NCBI RefSeq assembly: GCF_001612725.1
Contig: NZ_BDAZ01000025.1
Coordinates: forward strand, 1-64,000
Direction: 5' to 3'
Length of the DNA stretch: 64,000 nucleotides
Origin: Nocardia anaemiae NBRC 100462
GTDB lineage: Bacteria; Actinomycetota; Actinomycetes; Mycobacteriales; Mycobacteriaceae
Shown here piece after piece: positions 25,765 to 34,714 of this stretch (the stretch's first letter is position 1; each line of letters begins with the position of its first letter). The notes below the pieces were generated by a model. The model did not search any database. It was given only the letters and a program-made list of their open reading frames with translations, and had not been told where the DNA came from. A program made the position numbers and the translations under genes.

Positions 25765-26339
25765 CCGAAACGCTGGCCAAACCCGTCACCGACCGCGAGG
25801 CCCTGCCCGTCGAGCTCGTCGACGCGGCCGGGCACGCGGTCGGTGTGTGCCCGGTAGCGCAGGCGCATACCGCGCCTGGGCTGCTGCACCGCGCGTTCTC
25901 GGTGCTGCTGTACGACGATGCGGGTCGGGTGCTGTTGCAGCAGCGTGCCGCGGTGAAGACGCGGTTTCCGCTGCTGTGGGCCAACACTGCCTGTGGCCAT
26001 CCCGCGCCGGGTGAGCCGGTGGCGGCGGCCGCCGCGGTCCGGTTGGCCGAGGAGTTGGGTTTGGCCACCGCGCTGACCGAGGTCGGCATCTTCCGCTATC
26101 ACGCGCAGGATTCCGCGACCGGTCGGGTGGAGCACGAATGGGATCATGTGCTCATCGGGCGTCTGGATGCCGAGTTCCTACGGACCGCGGCGCCGCGACC
26201 GGATCCGGCGGAGGTCGCCGACTACGCGTGGATTCAGCCGGAGGCACTGCGGGATGCGATCGCCGACGATCCTGGCAGCTACACCCCATGGTTGCTCGGT
26301 GTGCTCGATATCGCGGAAGAAGCTGTTCGGGTCATCTGA
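25761..26339 (+). CDS. idi: Isopentenyl-diphosphate delta-isomerase, type I
   Basis: Nudix-fold enzyme of 192 aa that interconverts IPP and DMAPP, which then feed GPP. The catalytic Cys is in NTACGHP and the catalytic Glu in EHEWDHV; the Nudix-derived segment AAAAVRLAEELGL lies between them. GTG start in a 4-bp overlap with the methyltransferase gene. Its place as the last gene of the 2-methylisoborneol operon means precursor supply is co-expressed with shell, cyclase and methyltransferase. The core clusters I know contain the first three genes; the isomerase is an extra. Confidence 0.93.
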   Translation: MTETLAKPVTDREALPVELVDAAGHAVGVCPVAQAHTAPGLLHRAFSVLLYDDAGRVLLQQRAAVKTRFPLLWANTACGHPAPGEPVAAAAAVRLAEELGLATALTEVGIFRYHAQDSATGRVEHEWDHVLIGRLDAEFLRTAAPRPDPAEVADYAWIQPEALRDAIADDPGSYTPWLLGVLDIAEEAVRVI

Positions 26340-26355
26340 AGGTCATCCCACCGAC

Positions 26356-26445
26356 CCGGCCGAAGCCGGTACATAGGCCGAGGCAGTCACCGATCATCTC
26401 TGGCGCGATCTCGTAGTCGGTGATCCGCGCGTAACTGCCTCGGCC
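26356..26445 (+). terminator. Double hairpin after the 2-methylisoborneol operon
   Basis: Seventeen bases after the idi stop, CCGGC-CGAA-GCCGG (26356-26369) forms a tight tetraloop hairpin. A second, larger stem follows: GGCCGAGGCAGT (26376-26387) pairs exactly with ACTGCCTCGGCC (26434-26445), with an inner CACCGA/TCGGTG stem and an 11-nt bulge. It probably ends the operon. The 305-bp gap to the next gene otherwise shows nothing I can name. Confidence 0.5.
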
Positions 26446-26644
26446 GAGTCCGGTCAGCTCGAGTGGGCCGGGCTCACATATTTAGATGCGCATATCTACG
26501 TTTCAGCAAGTATTCCTCCGGAAATGGCGGTACTTGTAACGCCGAACAAAGCCTTCGAGAAATCACAGGCACGACACAGGGTGCGAACAGGAGCGACTCG
26601 GATCCTGGATCGCGTACGAGGTCTTGAATTCAGCGAGGTGCACG

Positions 26645-26989
26645 ATGGTCGAAGTCGAAGTCACGGACGATAAGGTGACGGTTCATGTGCTCGGCGGGCA
26701 TCGACTGCTGGCCCTGCGCGAGCACGTGACCTTCGATCTGGCCGATATCAAAGGGGTAACACCCGCCCCGGTCGATCTGCGCCCGCCGTGGGTCCGCGCG
26801 CCGGGCACCTTCTTTCCCGGCGTGATCGCGGCGGGCACCTACCGCGGCAGGCGCCGAAAAGAGTTCTGGGACACCAGGTTCGACGGCAAGGCCATTCTCA
26901 TCGACCTCGCCGGTCCCGGGTTCACCCGTCTCGTCGTCGATGTCGACGATCCCGATGCGGCCATGGAAACCCTGACCGCCGCCGCCTGA
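26645..26989 (+). CDS. Conserved hypothetical protein, PH-like domain
   Basis: A 114-aa cytoplasmic protein made largely of beta strands (VEVEVTDDKVTVHVLGGHRLLAL and FDGKAILIDLAGPGFTRLVVDVDDPD). The pattern resembles bacterial PH-like domains of unknown function common in actinobacteria; I do not recognise a specific family. It has no signal or membrane segment. The ATG at 26645 follows GCGAGGTGCACG. It converges on the racemase gene with a 4-bp gap. Confidence 0.65.
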   Translation: MVEVEVTDDKVTVHVLGGHRLLALREHVTFDLADIKGVTPAPVDLRPPWVRAPGTFFPGVIAAGTYRGRRRKEFWDTRFDGKAILIDLAGPGFTRLVVDVDDPDAAMETLTAAA

Positions 26990-26993
26990 CGGA

Positions 26994-27725
26994 TCACGGG
27001 TTCGAGCCGAAGGAGCGCAGCAGACCGCGATACGACTTCGGTGCGGGCGTGGCGAACTCTCCCCTACCCGATTTGCGCAGGCCGAGGGTGATCAGCGACT
27101 GCACGGTGAGGGTGGCCGCCGCTACGCCGTCGATCACCGGTACGCCGATCTGGTCGCGAATGTGGTCGCACAGGTCGGCCATGCCCGCGCAACCGAGGAC
27201 GACCGCATCGGAGCCATCGGCGTCGACCGCATCACCGCATGCCTCGGTGATGATCTTGCGGGCATCCGGATCTTCCAATGCGAGCACCGGGATTTCGCAG
27301 GCGTGGATGCCGCGGCAAAAGCGTTGCATGCCATAGCGGTACACCAGTTCATCCGCCCGTCCGATGGTCCGGCTCAGCGTCGTGACGATGCTGAAACCGC
27401 CGCCGAGGTGACTCGCGGCATGCATTGCCGCCTCCGCGATGCCTATCACCGGGCCGCGTGCCAGTTCTCTGGCCGCATCCAGGCCCGGATCGCCGAAGCA
27501 GGCGATCACGTAGCCGTCCATACCTTCCCGTTCGCCGCGTTGGATGGCGGCAAGAATGCCTGGGACGCTGAGGGCTTCGTCGTAGTGACTCTCGATCGAG
27601 GCCGGGCCCATCTCGGCGGTAACCGCGTCGAGCAGTGTGCCCCGGCCCGTTACGGCGCGGGCACACTGCTCGATCGTGTCGGTCATCGCCCGAGTGGTAT
27701 TCGGGTTGACGACCTGGATGCGCAT
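26994..27725 (-). CDS. Hydantoin/allantoin racemase family protein
   Basis: Asp/Glu/hydantoin racemase-fold enzyme of 243 aa, using two cysteines for cofactor-free proton exchange. Both are visible: Cys76 in IACFGDPGLDAARE and a second in VVLGCAGMADL, about residue 179. The N-terminus MRIQVVNPNTT is typical of HyuE-like racemases. It overlaps the stop of the NCS1 permease gene (TGATG), so transporter and racemase are one unit. Racemisation of an imported 5-substituted hydantoin or of allantoin is the likely role; no hydantoinase or allantoinase gene is in the window. Confidence 0.88.
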   Translation of the reverse strand: MRIQVVNPNTTRAMTDTIEQCARAVTGRGTLLDAVTAEMGPASIESHYDEALSVPGILAAIQRGEREGMDGYVIACFGDPGLDAARELARGPVIGIAEAAMHAASHLGGGFSIVTTLSRTIGRADELVYRYGMQRFCRGIHACEIPVLALEDPDARKIITEACGDAVDADGSDAVVLGCAGMADLCDHIRDQIGVPVIDGVAAATLTVQSLITLGLRKSGRGEFATPAPKSYRGLLRSFGSNP

Positions 27726-29209
27726 CAGGCACTGACTCCCCGCACCGCCAACCGGGTTCGGGTGGCCAGCAGATAGTAGGTGAGGAAGCCGATGCCGCAG
27801 CCGATGAACCAGCTGTACTGTGCGGCGGTGTACATGCCGGTGACATCCTTGGCGAGTACCGGGATCACCGCGACGATCGCACCGACGGCGGTGGCGACGA
27901 TCGCCGCCCGATTGTAACCCTTACTGTACCAATAGGTTCCGGTCTGCGACAAGGTGAACAAGTCGTCGACGACAACCTGTTGTTTGCGCACCAGGTAGTA
28001 GTCGGCGATGAGGACACCGAACAGCGGGCCGATGAATGCGCCGAGCACTTCCAGGGTGTAGTGGATGACCTCCGGATTGTTGTACAGATTCCAGGGCGTG
28101 ATCAGCACCGAGCCGACCGCGGCGATCATGCCGCCCGCGCGCCAGCTGATCCGCTGCGGGCTGACGTGGGAGAAGTCGAAGGCCGGTGAGATGAAGTTGG
28201 CGACGATATTGATGCCGATGGTGGCGATGGTGAAGGTCAACGCGCCGAGGACGATCGCGAAGGTGCTGTCGATACGGGCCACCGTCGCAACGGGATCGGT
28301 GATCAGCTGACCGTAGACCGGGACCGTCAGCGATGCCGTGATCACCACCAGCAGCGAGAACAGCAGGAAGTTGACCGGCAGCCCGAGCAGATTGCCGCGG
28401 CGCACCGCCGCGAAACTCTTTCCGTAGCGAGAGAAGTCGCCGAAGTTCAGCATCGGACCGGAGAAGTAGGACACCACCAGTGCGATGGCACCGAGCATGA
28501 CCGGCACCGAGGCCCAGCCGGTGTACTTCACCTCGCCGAGCTTCAGGTCGATGGCGCTCCAGCCCGCCTTGGCGATCAGATAGCCGCAGAGCAGGAACAT
28601 CACCACATACACAGCGGGACCGCAAAAGTCGATGAACTTCCGAATGGATTCCATGCCGCGCCAGAACACGCAGGCCTGCACCACCCACAGCAATAGATAA
28701 CTGCCCCACCCGAGCAGCGAAAGACCGAGGAAGCCATAGTCGTCGACGACCGCATACGGGGCCAGGCTCGGAAACAGTTTCACCAGTACGACATCCAGCG
28801 CCGCCGAGGCGAGGAAGGTCTGAATCCCGTACCAGGCGACGGCGATCAGACCGCGGATGACGGCCGGAATATTCGCACCGAGCACCCCGAATGCGCTGCG
28901 GCACATGACCGGATACGGCACCCCGGTCACCTGACTCGGCTTGGCGACCAGATTGCAGAAGAAATAGACGATGGTGATGCCGATCAGCAGCGCAGCGAGC
29001 ACCTGCCAGCTGGCCAGTCCGAGTGCGAACAGGCTGCCCGCGGTGACGTAGCCGCCGACGCTGTGCACATCCGACATCCAGAACGCGAAGATGTTGTAGG
29101 ACCCCCAGGTCTGCTTGCGCAGCGGGGCCAGATCCGCATTTGTCAGCCGTGGATCGTAGGCGGGCGGCGTGGATACGGCCGGGGCCGGGGTGGTGAGCGT
29201 TTCGGTCAT
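27725..29209 (-). CDS. NCS1 family transporter (hydantoin/allantoin/nucleobase)
   Basis: A 494-aa Na+ or H+ symporter with about twelve helices. Family marks are the N-terminal DLAPLRKQTWGSYNIFAFWM, ALLIGITIVYFFCNLVAKPSQVTGVPYPVM in helices 2-3, and NFGDFSRYGKS in the middle loop. It resembles Mhp1/PucI-type carriers of hydantoins or allantoin. The ATG at 29207-29209 is preceded by GATGGGA; the longer upstream frame lacks family similarity. It heads a two-gene operon with the racemase and is preceded by an array of 11-bp repeats. Confidence 0.92.
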   Translation of the reverse strand: MTETLTTPAPAVSTPPAYDPRLTNADLAPLRKQTWGSYNIFAFWMSDVHSVGGYVTAGSLFALGLASWQVLAALLIGITIVYFFCNLVAKPSQVTGVPYPVMCRSAFGVLGANIPAVIRGLIAVAWYGIQTFLASAALDVVLVKLFPSLAPYAVVDDYGFLGLSLLGWGSYLLLWVVQACVFWRGMESIRKFIDFCGPAVYVVMFLLCGYLIAKAGWSAIDLKLGEVKYTGWASVPVMLGAIALVVSYFSGPMLNFGDFSRYGKSFAAVRRGNLLGLPVNFLLFSLLVVITASLTVPVYGQLITDPVATVARIDSTFAIVLGALTFTIATIGINIVANFISPAFDFSHVSPQRISWRAGGMIAAVGSVLITPWNLYNNPEVIHYTLEVLGAFIGPLFGVLIADYYLVRKQQVVVDDLFTLSQTGTYWYSKGYNRAAIVATAVGAIVAVIPVLAKDVTGMYTAAQYSWFIGCGIGFLTYYLLATRTRLAVRGVSA

Positions 29210-29262
29210 GGTGTTCCCATCCGAGGGTGAAACTGTGATCGAAACGACGGTAAGAACCACGC

Positions 29263-29302
29263 ATTGCCCAGCCATTGCGCAGTTATTGCCCGGCTATTGC
29301 GC
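29263..29302. promoter_or_regulatory. Four ATTGCSC boxes with an 11-bp period
   Basis: ATTGCCC, ATTGCGC, ATTGCCC and ATTGCGC begin at 29263, 29274, 29285 and 29296, exactly one helical turn apart. They lie just upstream of the NCS1 permease gene and overlap the last codons of the GntR gene. They may be where a regulator binds cooperatively on one face of the DNA. Confidence 0.5.
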
Positions 29303-30016
29303 GATCGATATATCTTCCGGTGCGAGCAGTCCGGTATCGGTGGGCAGCGTCGCTATTACCGTCTCCAACCTGCGGTGATGCCGTTCGGCGATCAGCAGCA
29401 GGCGATCCACATCGCGGGCCATGAACGCATCGAGCATCAGCGCGTGATCGGTGTGCAGGCGCACGCGGTCACCGCGGCCGATATGCACCATGGACTGCAC
29501 CGGCTCGGTGACATTCCACGCCGATTCGAGCATGTGCAGCAGCCGGAACATCCGCGACGGTTTGGTCAGTGCCACGTGGAAATGGCGTGACTGGCGGTGG
29601 TAGGCGACCGGGTCGTCATCCCGAATCGCCTGTTCCAGTAGCGAATTCACCTCGAGTAAGCGGGCGCGGTCGGCGTCGCTGGCATTGCGCGCCGCGGCGG
29701 CGAGTGAGGCGGTTTCCAGGGTCTCCCGCACGATATACATTTCGCGCAGCTCGTTGGAGGTCAGCTGGGCCACCGCGTAGCCGCCGTGCGGCCGATGCGT
29801 GACCAACCCCTCCCCGATCAATGTCTTGAGCGCCTCCCGCACCGGAATGTGGCTGACGCCGAATAATTCGGCGACCTCGCGCAGCGGTATCACGGTGCAC
29901 GGCGGCACGGCCCCGTCCAGAATCACCCGGCGCAGTTCGCCGAGGATCACTTGCGGTCGGCCTGGCTCGTCGACAACCAACCTGGCCAGTAGCGCCGATC
30001 GTCGTCTCGGGGGCAT
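29294..30016 (-). CDS. GntR/FadR family (FCD) transcriptional regulator
   Basis: A 240-aa repressor. The winged helix-turn-helix is at about 25-85 (VILGELRRVILDGAVPPCTVIPLREVAELFGVSHIPVREALKTLIGEGLV), followed by the all-helical FCD ligand domain (about 95-225) with metal-type ligands in the FHVALTKPSRM and HTDHALMLDAF segments. It is the gene directly upstream of the permease-racemase pair, on the same strand with an 84-bp gap, and probably controls them in response to the transported compound. The N-terminal MPPRRRSALLARL is basic. Confidence 0.9.
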   Translation of the reverse strand: MPPRRRSALLARLVVDEPGRPQVILGELRRVILDGAVPPCTVIPLREVAELFGVSHIPVREALKTLIGEGLVTHRPHGGYAVAQLTSNELREMYIVRETLETASLAAAARNASDADRARLLEVNSLLEQAIRDDDPVAYHRQSRHFHVALTKPSRMFRLLHMLESAWNVTEPVQSMVHIGRGDRVRLHTDHALMLDAFMARDVDRLLLIAERHHRRLETVIATLPTDTGLLAPEDISIAQ

Positions 30017-30178
30017 ACGGCCACGCTATGCGAGCCGTGTTGCGATCTCCGTCGCGGATGTGACGGTCAGGAAAAGTTCACCGAACCGACTGGTCTCACG
30101 GTTGGAAGTTCGGCACCCCGATGGGCCGCGACACCGTCGTGCCATGCTGTTGGTCGGTCGAATGACAGAGGTATTCCC

Positions 30179-31348
30179 ATGACACTTACGACAACGCAGT
30201 CGGTCGACCGTCGCTATGTGCGCCTGGTCGCCGAATTCGACAGGCTGTTTCGCCGACCGAGCGACGGCGGCGGCGCACTCGTGGTCTATCAGCACGGCGA
30301 ACCGGTGGTGGATGTGTGGGCCGGATTCGCGCGGCCGGGCGTGCCGTGGGCCGCCGATACCGTGGCCATGGCCTATTCCACCGGCAAGGGTGTGGTCTCG
30401 ACACTGGCGCACCGACTGGCCGAGCGCGGACTGTTCGACTACGACGAGCCGGTCGCCACCTACTGGCCCGAATTCGCGGCGGCGGGCAAGGAGCGCATTA
30501 CGGTGCGGGAAATGCTCACGCACCGGGCGGGCCTGCATCGGCTGCGCGATCTGTTGCCGGGGCCGGTGCCGCGCTACTTCGACGATGCCGAGGTCACCGC
30601 GGCACTCGCGGCCTGCTCCCCGGATCCGCGCCATACGATTACCAGCGGCTATCACGGAATCTCCTTCGGGCATTTGGTCGCCGAGCTGATCCGGCGGGTC
30701 TCCGGTTCGGATTTCACCGAGCTGTTGCGCACCGAAATCGCGGAACCTCTTGCGGCCGAAGAGCTCTGGTTCCGGGTGCCGGAATCCGAGCGCGGTCGCA
30801 TCGCCACGAACTTTCCTCGGCTCACCGTCGCGGGGATGAGTTGGGACAGCAGTGCCCGGCTCATGGGCCGGACTCGTTTCGCTGCGGCCGCCGAAACCAC
30901 GCCGCGCGGATTCGCCGATATGGTTTCCGATCCGCGCCTGCACGATTCGGTGATACCGGGCGTCAACGGGGTCTTCTCGGCGCGCGCCCTGGCGCGGATG
31001 TACAGCGCGCTGGCGACCGATGGGCGACTCGGCGACTTCCAGTTGCTACGGCCGGAAACTATCGAGCAGATCACCCAGCGTCAGGTATTCACTCCCGATT
31101 ACGTTCTGGCATTTCGCATTCCGTGGGCGCTGGGGTATCACGGTGTGCCGATGAAGCCGTCGAAGGCCGAACCGGTTTCCGCCTTCGGGCATTTCGGCCT
31201 CGGTGGTTCGGGTGCTTTCGCTGATCCGGCCACCGGCATGTCGCTGGCCTTCGTCACCAATCGGCTCGGCGGGAGGCTGACGCCGCTCGGTGATGCTCGG
31301 CTGGCGCGGCTCGGTGCCATTGCGCACAATCTCGCGAAGACCGGATAG
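30179..31348 (+). CDS. Serine hydrolase of the beta-lactamase/EstB family
   Basis: A 389-aa class C beta-lactamase-fold hydrolase, probably an esterase. The active-site SxxK is Ser67-Thr-Gly-Lys70 in AYSTGKGVVS. The tyrosine motif is GYHGISFGHL. There is no signal peptide, so it is likely cytoplasmic, as for the mycobacterial lipase/esterase LipL group it resembles. It is divergent from the GntR regulator gene, 162 bp away. The substrate is unknown. Confidence 0.9.
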   Translation: MTLTTTQSVDRRYVRLVAEFDRLFRRPSDGGGALVVYQHGEPVVDVWAGFARPGVPWAADTVAMAYSTGKGVVSTLAHRLAERGLFDYDEPVATYWPEFAAAGKERITVREMLTHRAGLHRLRDLLPGPVPRYFDDAEVTAALAACSPDPRHTITSGYHGISFGHLVAELIRRVSGSDFTELLRTEIAEPLAAEELWFRVPESERGRIATNFPRLTVAGMSWDSSARLMGRTRFAAAAETTPRGFADMVSDPRLHDSVIPGVNGVFSARALARMYSALATDGRLGDFQLLRPETIEQITQRQVFTPDYVLAFRIPWALGYHGVPMKPSKAEPVSAFGHFGLGGSGAFADPATGMSLAFVTNRLGGRLTPLGDARLARLGAIAHNLAKTG

Positions 31349-31387
31349 TCGCGGCGCATTCGTGCCATGGGCTGGCAGCATGGGCGC

Positions 31388-32608
31388 ATGGAGTTGCTGG
31401 GACTGGAACGGATCGAGGCGGCCGCGGCGGCATTGGCGCCGGTGATTCGGCGGACGCCGGTGGTCGCGTCACGGGTGTTGTCAGAACGTGCCGGAACCGA
31501 GGTGCGGCTGAAGTGCGAGAATCTGCAACGCACCGGCTCGTTCAAGCCGCGCGGGGCGTATTTCCGGATCGCGAACCTCCCGGCCGACGATCGGGCGCGC
31601 GGCGTGGTGGCGGCCAGTGCGGGCAATCACGCACAGGGAGTGGCTTGGGCCGCGGCTTCGCTCGGGATTCACTCGACGGTGTTCATGCCGGTGGGAGCTT
31701 CGCTGCCGAAATTGGTGGCCACCAAGGCATACGGGGCCGAGGTCCGCCAGGTCGGCGAGACCATCGACGACTCGCTCGATGCCGCACTCGATTTCGCCGA
31801 GCGGACCGGTGCCACACTGATCCATCCGTTCGATCACGCCGATATCGTCGCCGGACAGGCCACGGTGGCCCTGGAGATCATCGAACAGATGCCCGAGGTC
31901 GGAACGGTGATCGTGCCGACCGGCGGCGGTGGGCTACTCGCCGGGGTCGCCATTGCCCTGCATCATGTCGTACCGCACGTACGGGTGGTCGGGGTGCAGG
32001 CGGCGGAGGCGGCGGCCTGGCCGGATTCGCTGGCGGCGGGCAAACCGGTACGGGTGGCGCGGATGTCGACCATGGCCGACGGTATTGCCGTCGGGCTACC
32101 GGGTGAGGTGCCGTTCGCGCACGTCGCGGCGCATGTGCCCGCGGTGGTGACGGTGGATGAGGATGCGCTGTCCAAGGCACTGCTGCTGTGTCTGGAACGC
32201 GCGAAGTTGATCGTCGAGCCCGCCGGTGCCGCCGCCGTGGCCGCCCTGATGAGTCGCGAGCCGACCGAACTCGGATTGCGGGGGCCGGTGTGCGCGATCC
32301 TGTCCGGCGGCAATATCGATCCGATGATGCTGACCAGGATCATCGGGCACGGTCTGGGGGCGGCAGGGCGCTATCTGGCTGTGCGCGTGACGATTTCGGA
32401 TCGGCCGGGTGGGCTGAGCGGATTGCTCGCGGTAGTCGGCAAGACCGGTGCGAGCGTGGTGGATGTGGTGCACTCGCGGACCAGTGGGTGGCTCGCGGTC
32501 GACGAGGTCGAAGTATCGCTTACATTGGAGACCCGTGGTCCGACACATCGCGACGAAGTGCTTGCCGCTCTGGAGAATTCGGGGTACGCGGTTCGAGTGG
32601 AGGATTAG
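31388..32608 (+). CDS. ilvA: Threonine ammonia-lyase (threonine dehydratase)
   Basis: PLP-dependent fold II enzyme of 406 aa that converts threonine to 2-oxobutanoate, the first step to isoleucine. The PLP lysine is Lys53 in GSFKPRGA, the phosphate-binding loop is PTGGGGLLAG, and SAGNHAQGVAWAA is the usual substrate-binding segment. The C-terminal 80 residues form one ACT-like domain (VRVTISDRPGGLSGLLAVVG), so the enzyme may be feedback regulated, as in TdcB/IlvA hybrids with a single ACT domain. The ATG at 31388 is chosen from family alignment. It ends 37 bp from the convergent ABC importer operon. Confidence 0.93.
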   Translation: MELLGLERIEAAAAALAPVIRRTPVVASRVLSERAGTEVRLKCENLQRTGSFKPRGAYFRIANLPADDRARGVVAASAGNHAQGVAWAAASLGIHSTVFMPVGASLPKLVATKAYGAEVRQVGETIDDSLDAALDFAERTGATLIHPFDHADIVAGQATVALEIIEQMPEVGTVIVPTGGGGLLAGVAIALHHVVPHVRVVGVQAAEAAAWPDSLAAGKPVRVARMSTMADGIAVGLPGEVPFAHVAAHVPAVVTVDEDALSKALLLCLERAKLIVEPAGAAAVAALMSREPTELGLRGPVCAILSGGNIDPMMLTRIIGHGLGAAGRYLAVRVTISDRPGGLSGLLAVVGKTGASVVDVVHSRTSGWLAVDEVEVSLTLETRGPTHRDEVLAALENSGYAVRVED

Positions 32609-32644
32609 TCGGGTCCGAGCATGCTCGGACCCGACGTCGACCCG

Positions 32645-33619
32645 TCAGCACTTGCGCTTGTAGAAGTACTTCGAGTTGGCGTCCATATCGGCCTGGGTGA
32701 TGGCCACCATATCGGTCTGGATATTGCGGGTGACCGGCTTACCCTCCAGTGCGGCCGCGGCCTCGTCTACGCCCTTCGCACCGATCCCCGCCGGATCCTG
32801 TGCGATAAGTGCCTGCACTGTACCGGCTTTCAGATCCTCGACCTGTTTGGGACTTGCGTCGAAGCCGACCAATTTGACCTGGCCGAGCTTGTTGGCATTG
32901 CGCAATCCGGTCGCCGCGCCCTCGGCCGAGCTGAGATTGGTGGCGAAGATCCCGGCGAGGTCGGGATGGGCGGCCAGCGTCGCGGTGACGATCGAAGCCG
33001 CCTGTGCCGCTTCATTATTGTTGTACTGTACGCCGAGTGAGGTGATGCCGGGGAAGGCCTTCACCGCATCTTCGAAGCCCTGTGCGCGCGCGTCGGTGGT
33101 GGAGGTTCCGGCCTTGGTGTTGATCACCAGCACGGGTCCCTTGTCGCCGATGAGCTTGGCCAGCGTCTGTGCGGCCAGTTCGCCGCCCTTCTTGTTATCG
33201 GAGGCGATCGATGACAGCGCGATCGAGGTGTCGTCCAGTGCGGTATCGACCTCGATGATCTTGATCCCGGCGTCCTTGGCCTGTTTGATCGGGTTCGCCA
33301 TCGCCTGCGCGTGTGTCGGGGCGATCAGGATGCCGCCCGGCTTGTTGGCCACCACTCCGGTCAGTACCGGCGTCTGCGCGCCCGCATCGAACTTCGTCGG
33401 CGCCTGCGTCTCCAGCTTGTAGCCGAGTTTGCTCGCTTCGTCCTGTGCGCCGCACTGCATGGAGATGTAGAACGGTTCGTCGGCGACACCGGGAATCAGC
33501 ACCAATTTCTTGGCATCAGTGCCGCCGGAATTGTTCACCGAGCCACCGCATCCCACCACCAGCGCGCCGACCGCCGCGATTGCGCCGATCACCACCGCGG
33601 TCCGCTTCGCCACCCTCAT
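32645..33619 (-). CDS. Ribose-type ABC transporter substrate-binding lipoprotein
   Basis: A 324-aa periplasmic-binding-protein type 1 lipoprotein. It has a Lys/Arg start, a hydrophobic signal and the lipobox VVGC with acylated Cys24. The mature domain follows the RbsB pattern: DEPFYISMQCGAQDEA, VANKPGGILIAPTHAQA, IIEVDTALDD and IIVTA-like stretches. The ATG at 33619 has an excellent GGAGGT site. It is the last gene of an ATPase-permease-binding protein operon. The ligand, probably a sugar or a related polyol, cannot be deduced. Confidence 0.92.
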   Translation of the reverse strand: MRVAKRTAVVIGAIAAVGALVVGCGGSVNNSGGTDAKKLVLIPGVADEPFYISMQCGAQDEASKLGYKLETQAPTKFDAGAQTPVLTGVVANKPGGILIAPTHAQAMANPIKQAKDAGIKIIEVDTALDDTSIALSSIASDNKKGGELAAQTLAKLIGDKGPVLVINTKAGTSTTDARAQGFEDAVKAFPGITSLGVQYNNNEAAQAASIVTATLAAHPDLAGIFATNLSSAEGAATGLRNANKLGQVKLVGFDASPKQVEDLKAGTVQALIAQDPAGIGAKGVDEAAAALEGKPVTRNIQTDMVAITQADMDANSKYFYKRKC

Positions 33620-33673
33620 TTGGCTACCTCCGCCTTATTTTCTTATCGCGCAGTGTTGTAACTGCATACCTCT

Positions 33674-34714
33674 CTACTTGCGGTCCCGGGCCCGGCGGCG
33701 CAGTTGGTCGAACCACACCGCCCCGACCAGCACCGCGCTCACCGCGATCGGCTGCCAGAACACCGGCACCCCCGCGATAACGAAACCCTTGCGCAGCACC
33801 GACGGAATGAAGACCCCGATGACCGTGCCGACAATGGTGCCGATCCCGCCGAAAAGGCTTGTTCCGCCGATGACTACACCGGCGATGGCATCCAGATTGT
33901 CGGTGCCGTGTCCGCCGATGGTGGTCGTGCCGAAGTAGGCGAGATTCATGAATCCGGCCAGCCCGGCGAGCAATCCGGTCATTAGATAGACCAGCACGAG
34001 GTGACGGGTGACCGCGATGCCCGAGCGCCGCGCGGCCTCCTCGTTGGAGCCGATCGCGTAGGTGTAGCGGCCGAATCGGGTGGTGTGCAGCACCCAGGCC
34101 GCGAGCACGGTCACGGCGGCGGCGACCAGCACCAGATTCGGTACCCCACCCAGTGACGTGCCGAAACCCAAGGAATTGCGCAATTTATCGGGCACGGTTC
34201 TGGTGTCGACACCGCCGGTGATGAGTTGTGCCGCACCGAGTGCCGCGCCGAAAGAGCCCAGTGTGACGATCAGCGGTGGAATCTTGGCCTTCGCCACCAG
34301 GATTCCATTGAGCAATCCCCAGATACCGCCGCCCGCAATGGAAATCAGGAAGCCGATTCCGATAATCCCCCAGCCCGCCCCGGTGGCGTTCTCGTCGGGA
34401 CTCAGCCATTCCATCGTTTTCGCGCCGAGTACGCCCGCGAAGATCAGCACCATGCCGACCGACAGGTCGATGCCGGAGGTGATGATCACGAAGGTCATGC
34501 CGACCGAAAGGACCAGCAGCACCGAGGTTTCGATCAGCAGGGTCTGCAGGGTGAAGCGGGTCGGAAACGCGTCGGGACGAAGGATGCTGAAGACGACGCA
34601 CAGAACGACGAGCACCACACCGATCCACAGCGTGCTCGCGCCCAGAAGTCGTTGCAGTACAGTGCGTTCCGGCAAATCGGGGCCGCCGTTCGGCTCCGCC
34701 GCGGTTTTCGTCAT
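33674..34714 (-). CDS. Ribose-type ABC transporter permease (RbsC-like)
   Basis: A 346-aa membrane protein with eight to ten helices. The signature loop of BPD permeases for sugars appears as AIGSNEEAARRSGIAVTRHLVLVYLMTGLLAG, and the family repeat GIDLSVGMVLIFAGVLGA follows VTSGIDLSVG. The start overlaps the ATPase stop by 4 bp (ATGA), so the two are translationally coupled. It forms the channel of a sugar-type importer. Confidence 0.92.
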   Translation of the reverse strand: MTKTAAEPNGGPDLPERTVLQRLLGASTLWIGVVLVVLCVVFSILRPDAFPTRFTLQTLLIETSVLLVLSVGMTFVIITSGIDLSVGMVLIFAGVLGAKTMEWLSPDENATGAGWGIIGIGFLISIAGGGIWGLLNGILVAKAKIPPLIVTLGSFGAALGAAQLITGGVDTRTVPDKLRNSLGFGTSLGGVPNLVLVAAAVTVLAAWVLHTTRFGRYTYAIGSNEEAARRSGIAVTRHLVLVYLMTGLLAGLAGFMNLAYFGTTTIGGHGTDNLDAIAGVVIGGTSLFGGIGTIVGTVIGVFIPSVLRKGFVIAGVPVFWQPIAVSAVLVGAVWFDQLRRRARDRK

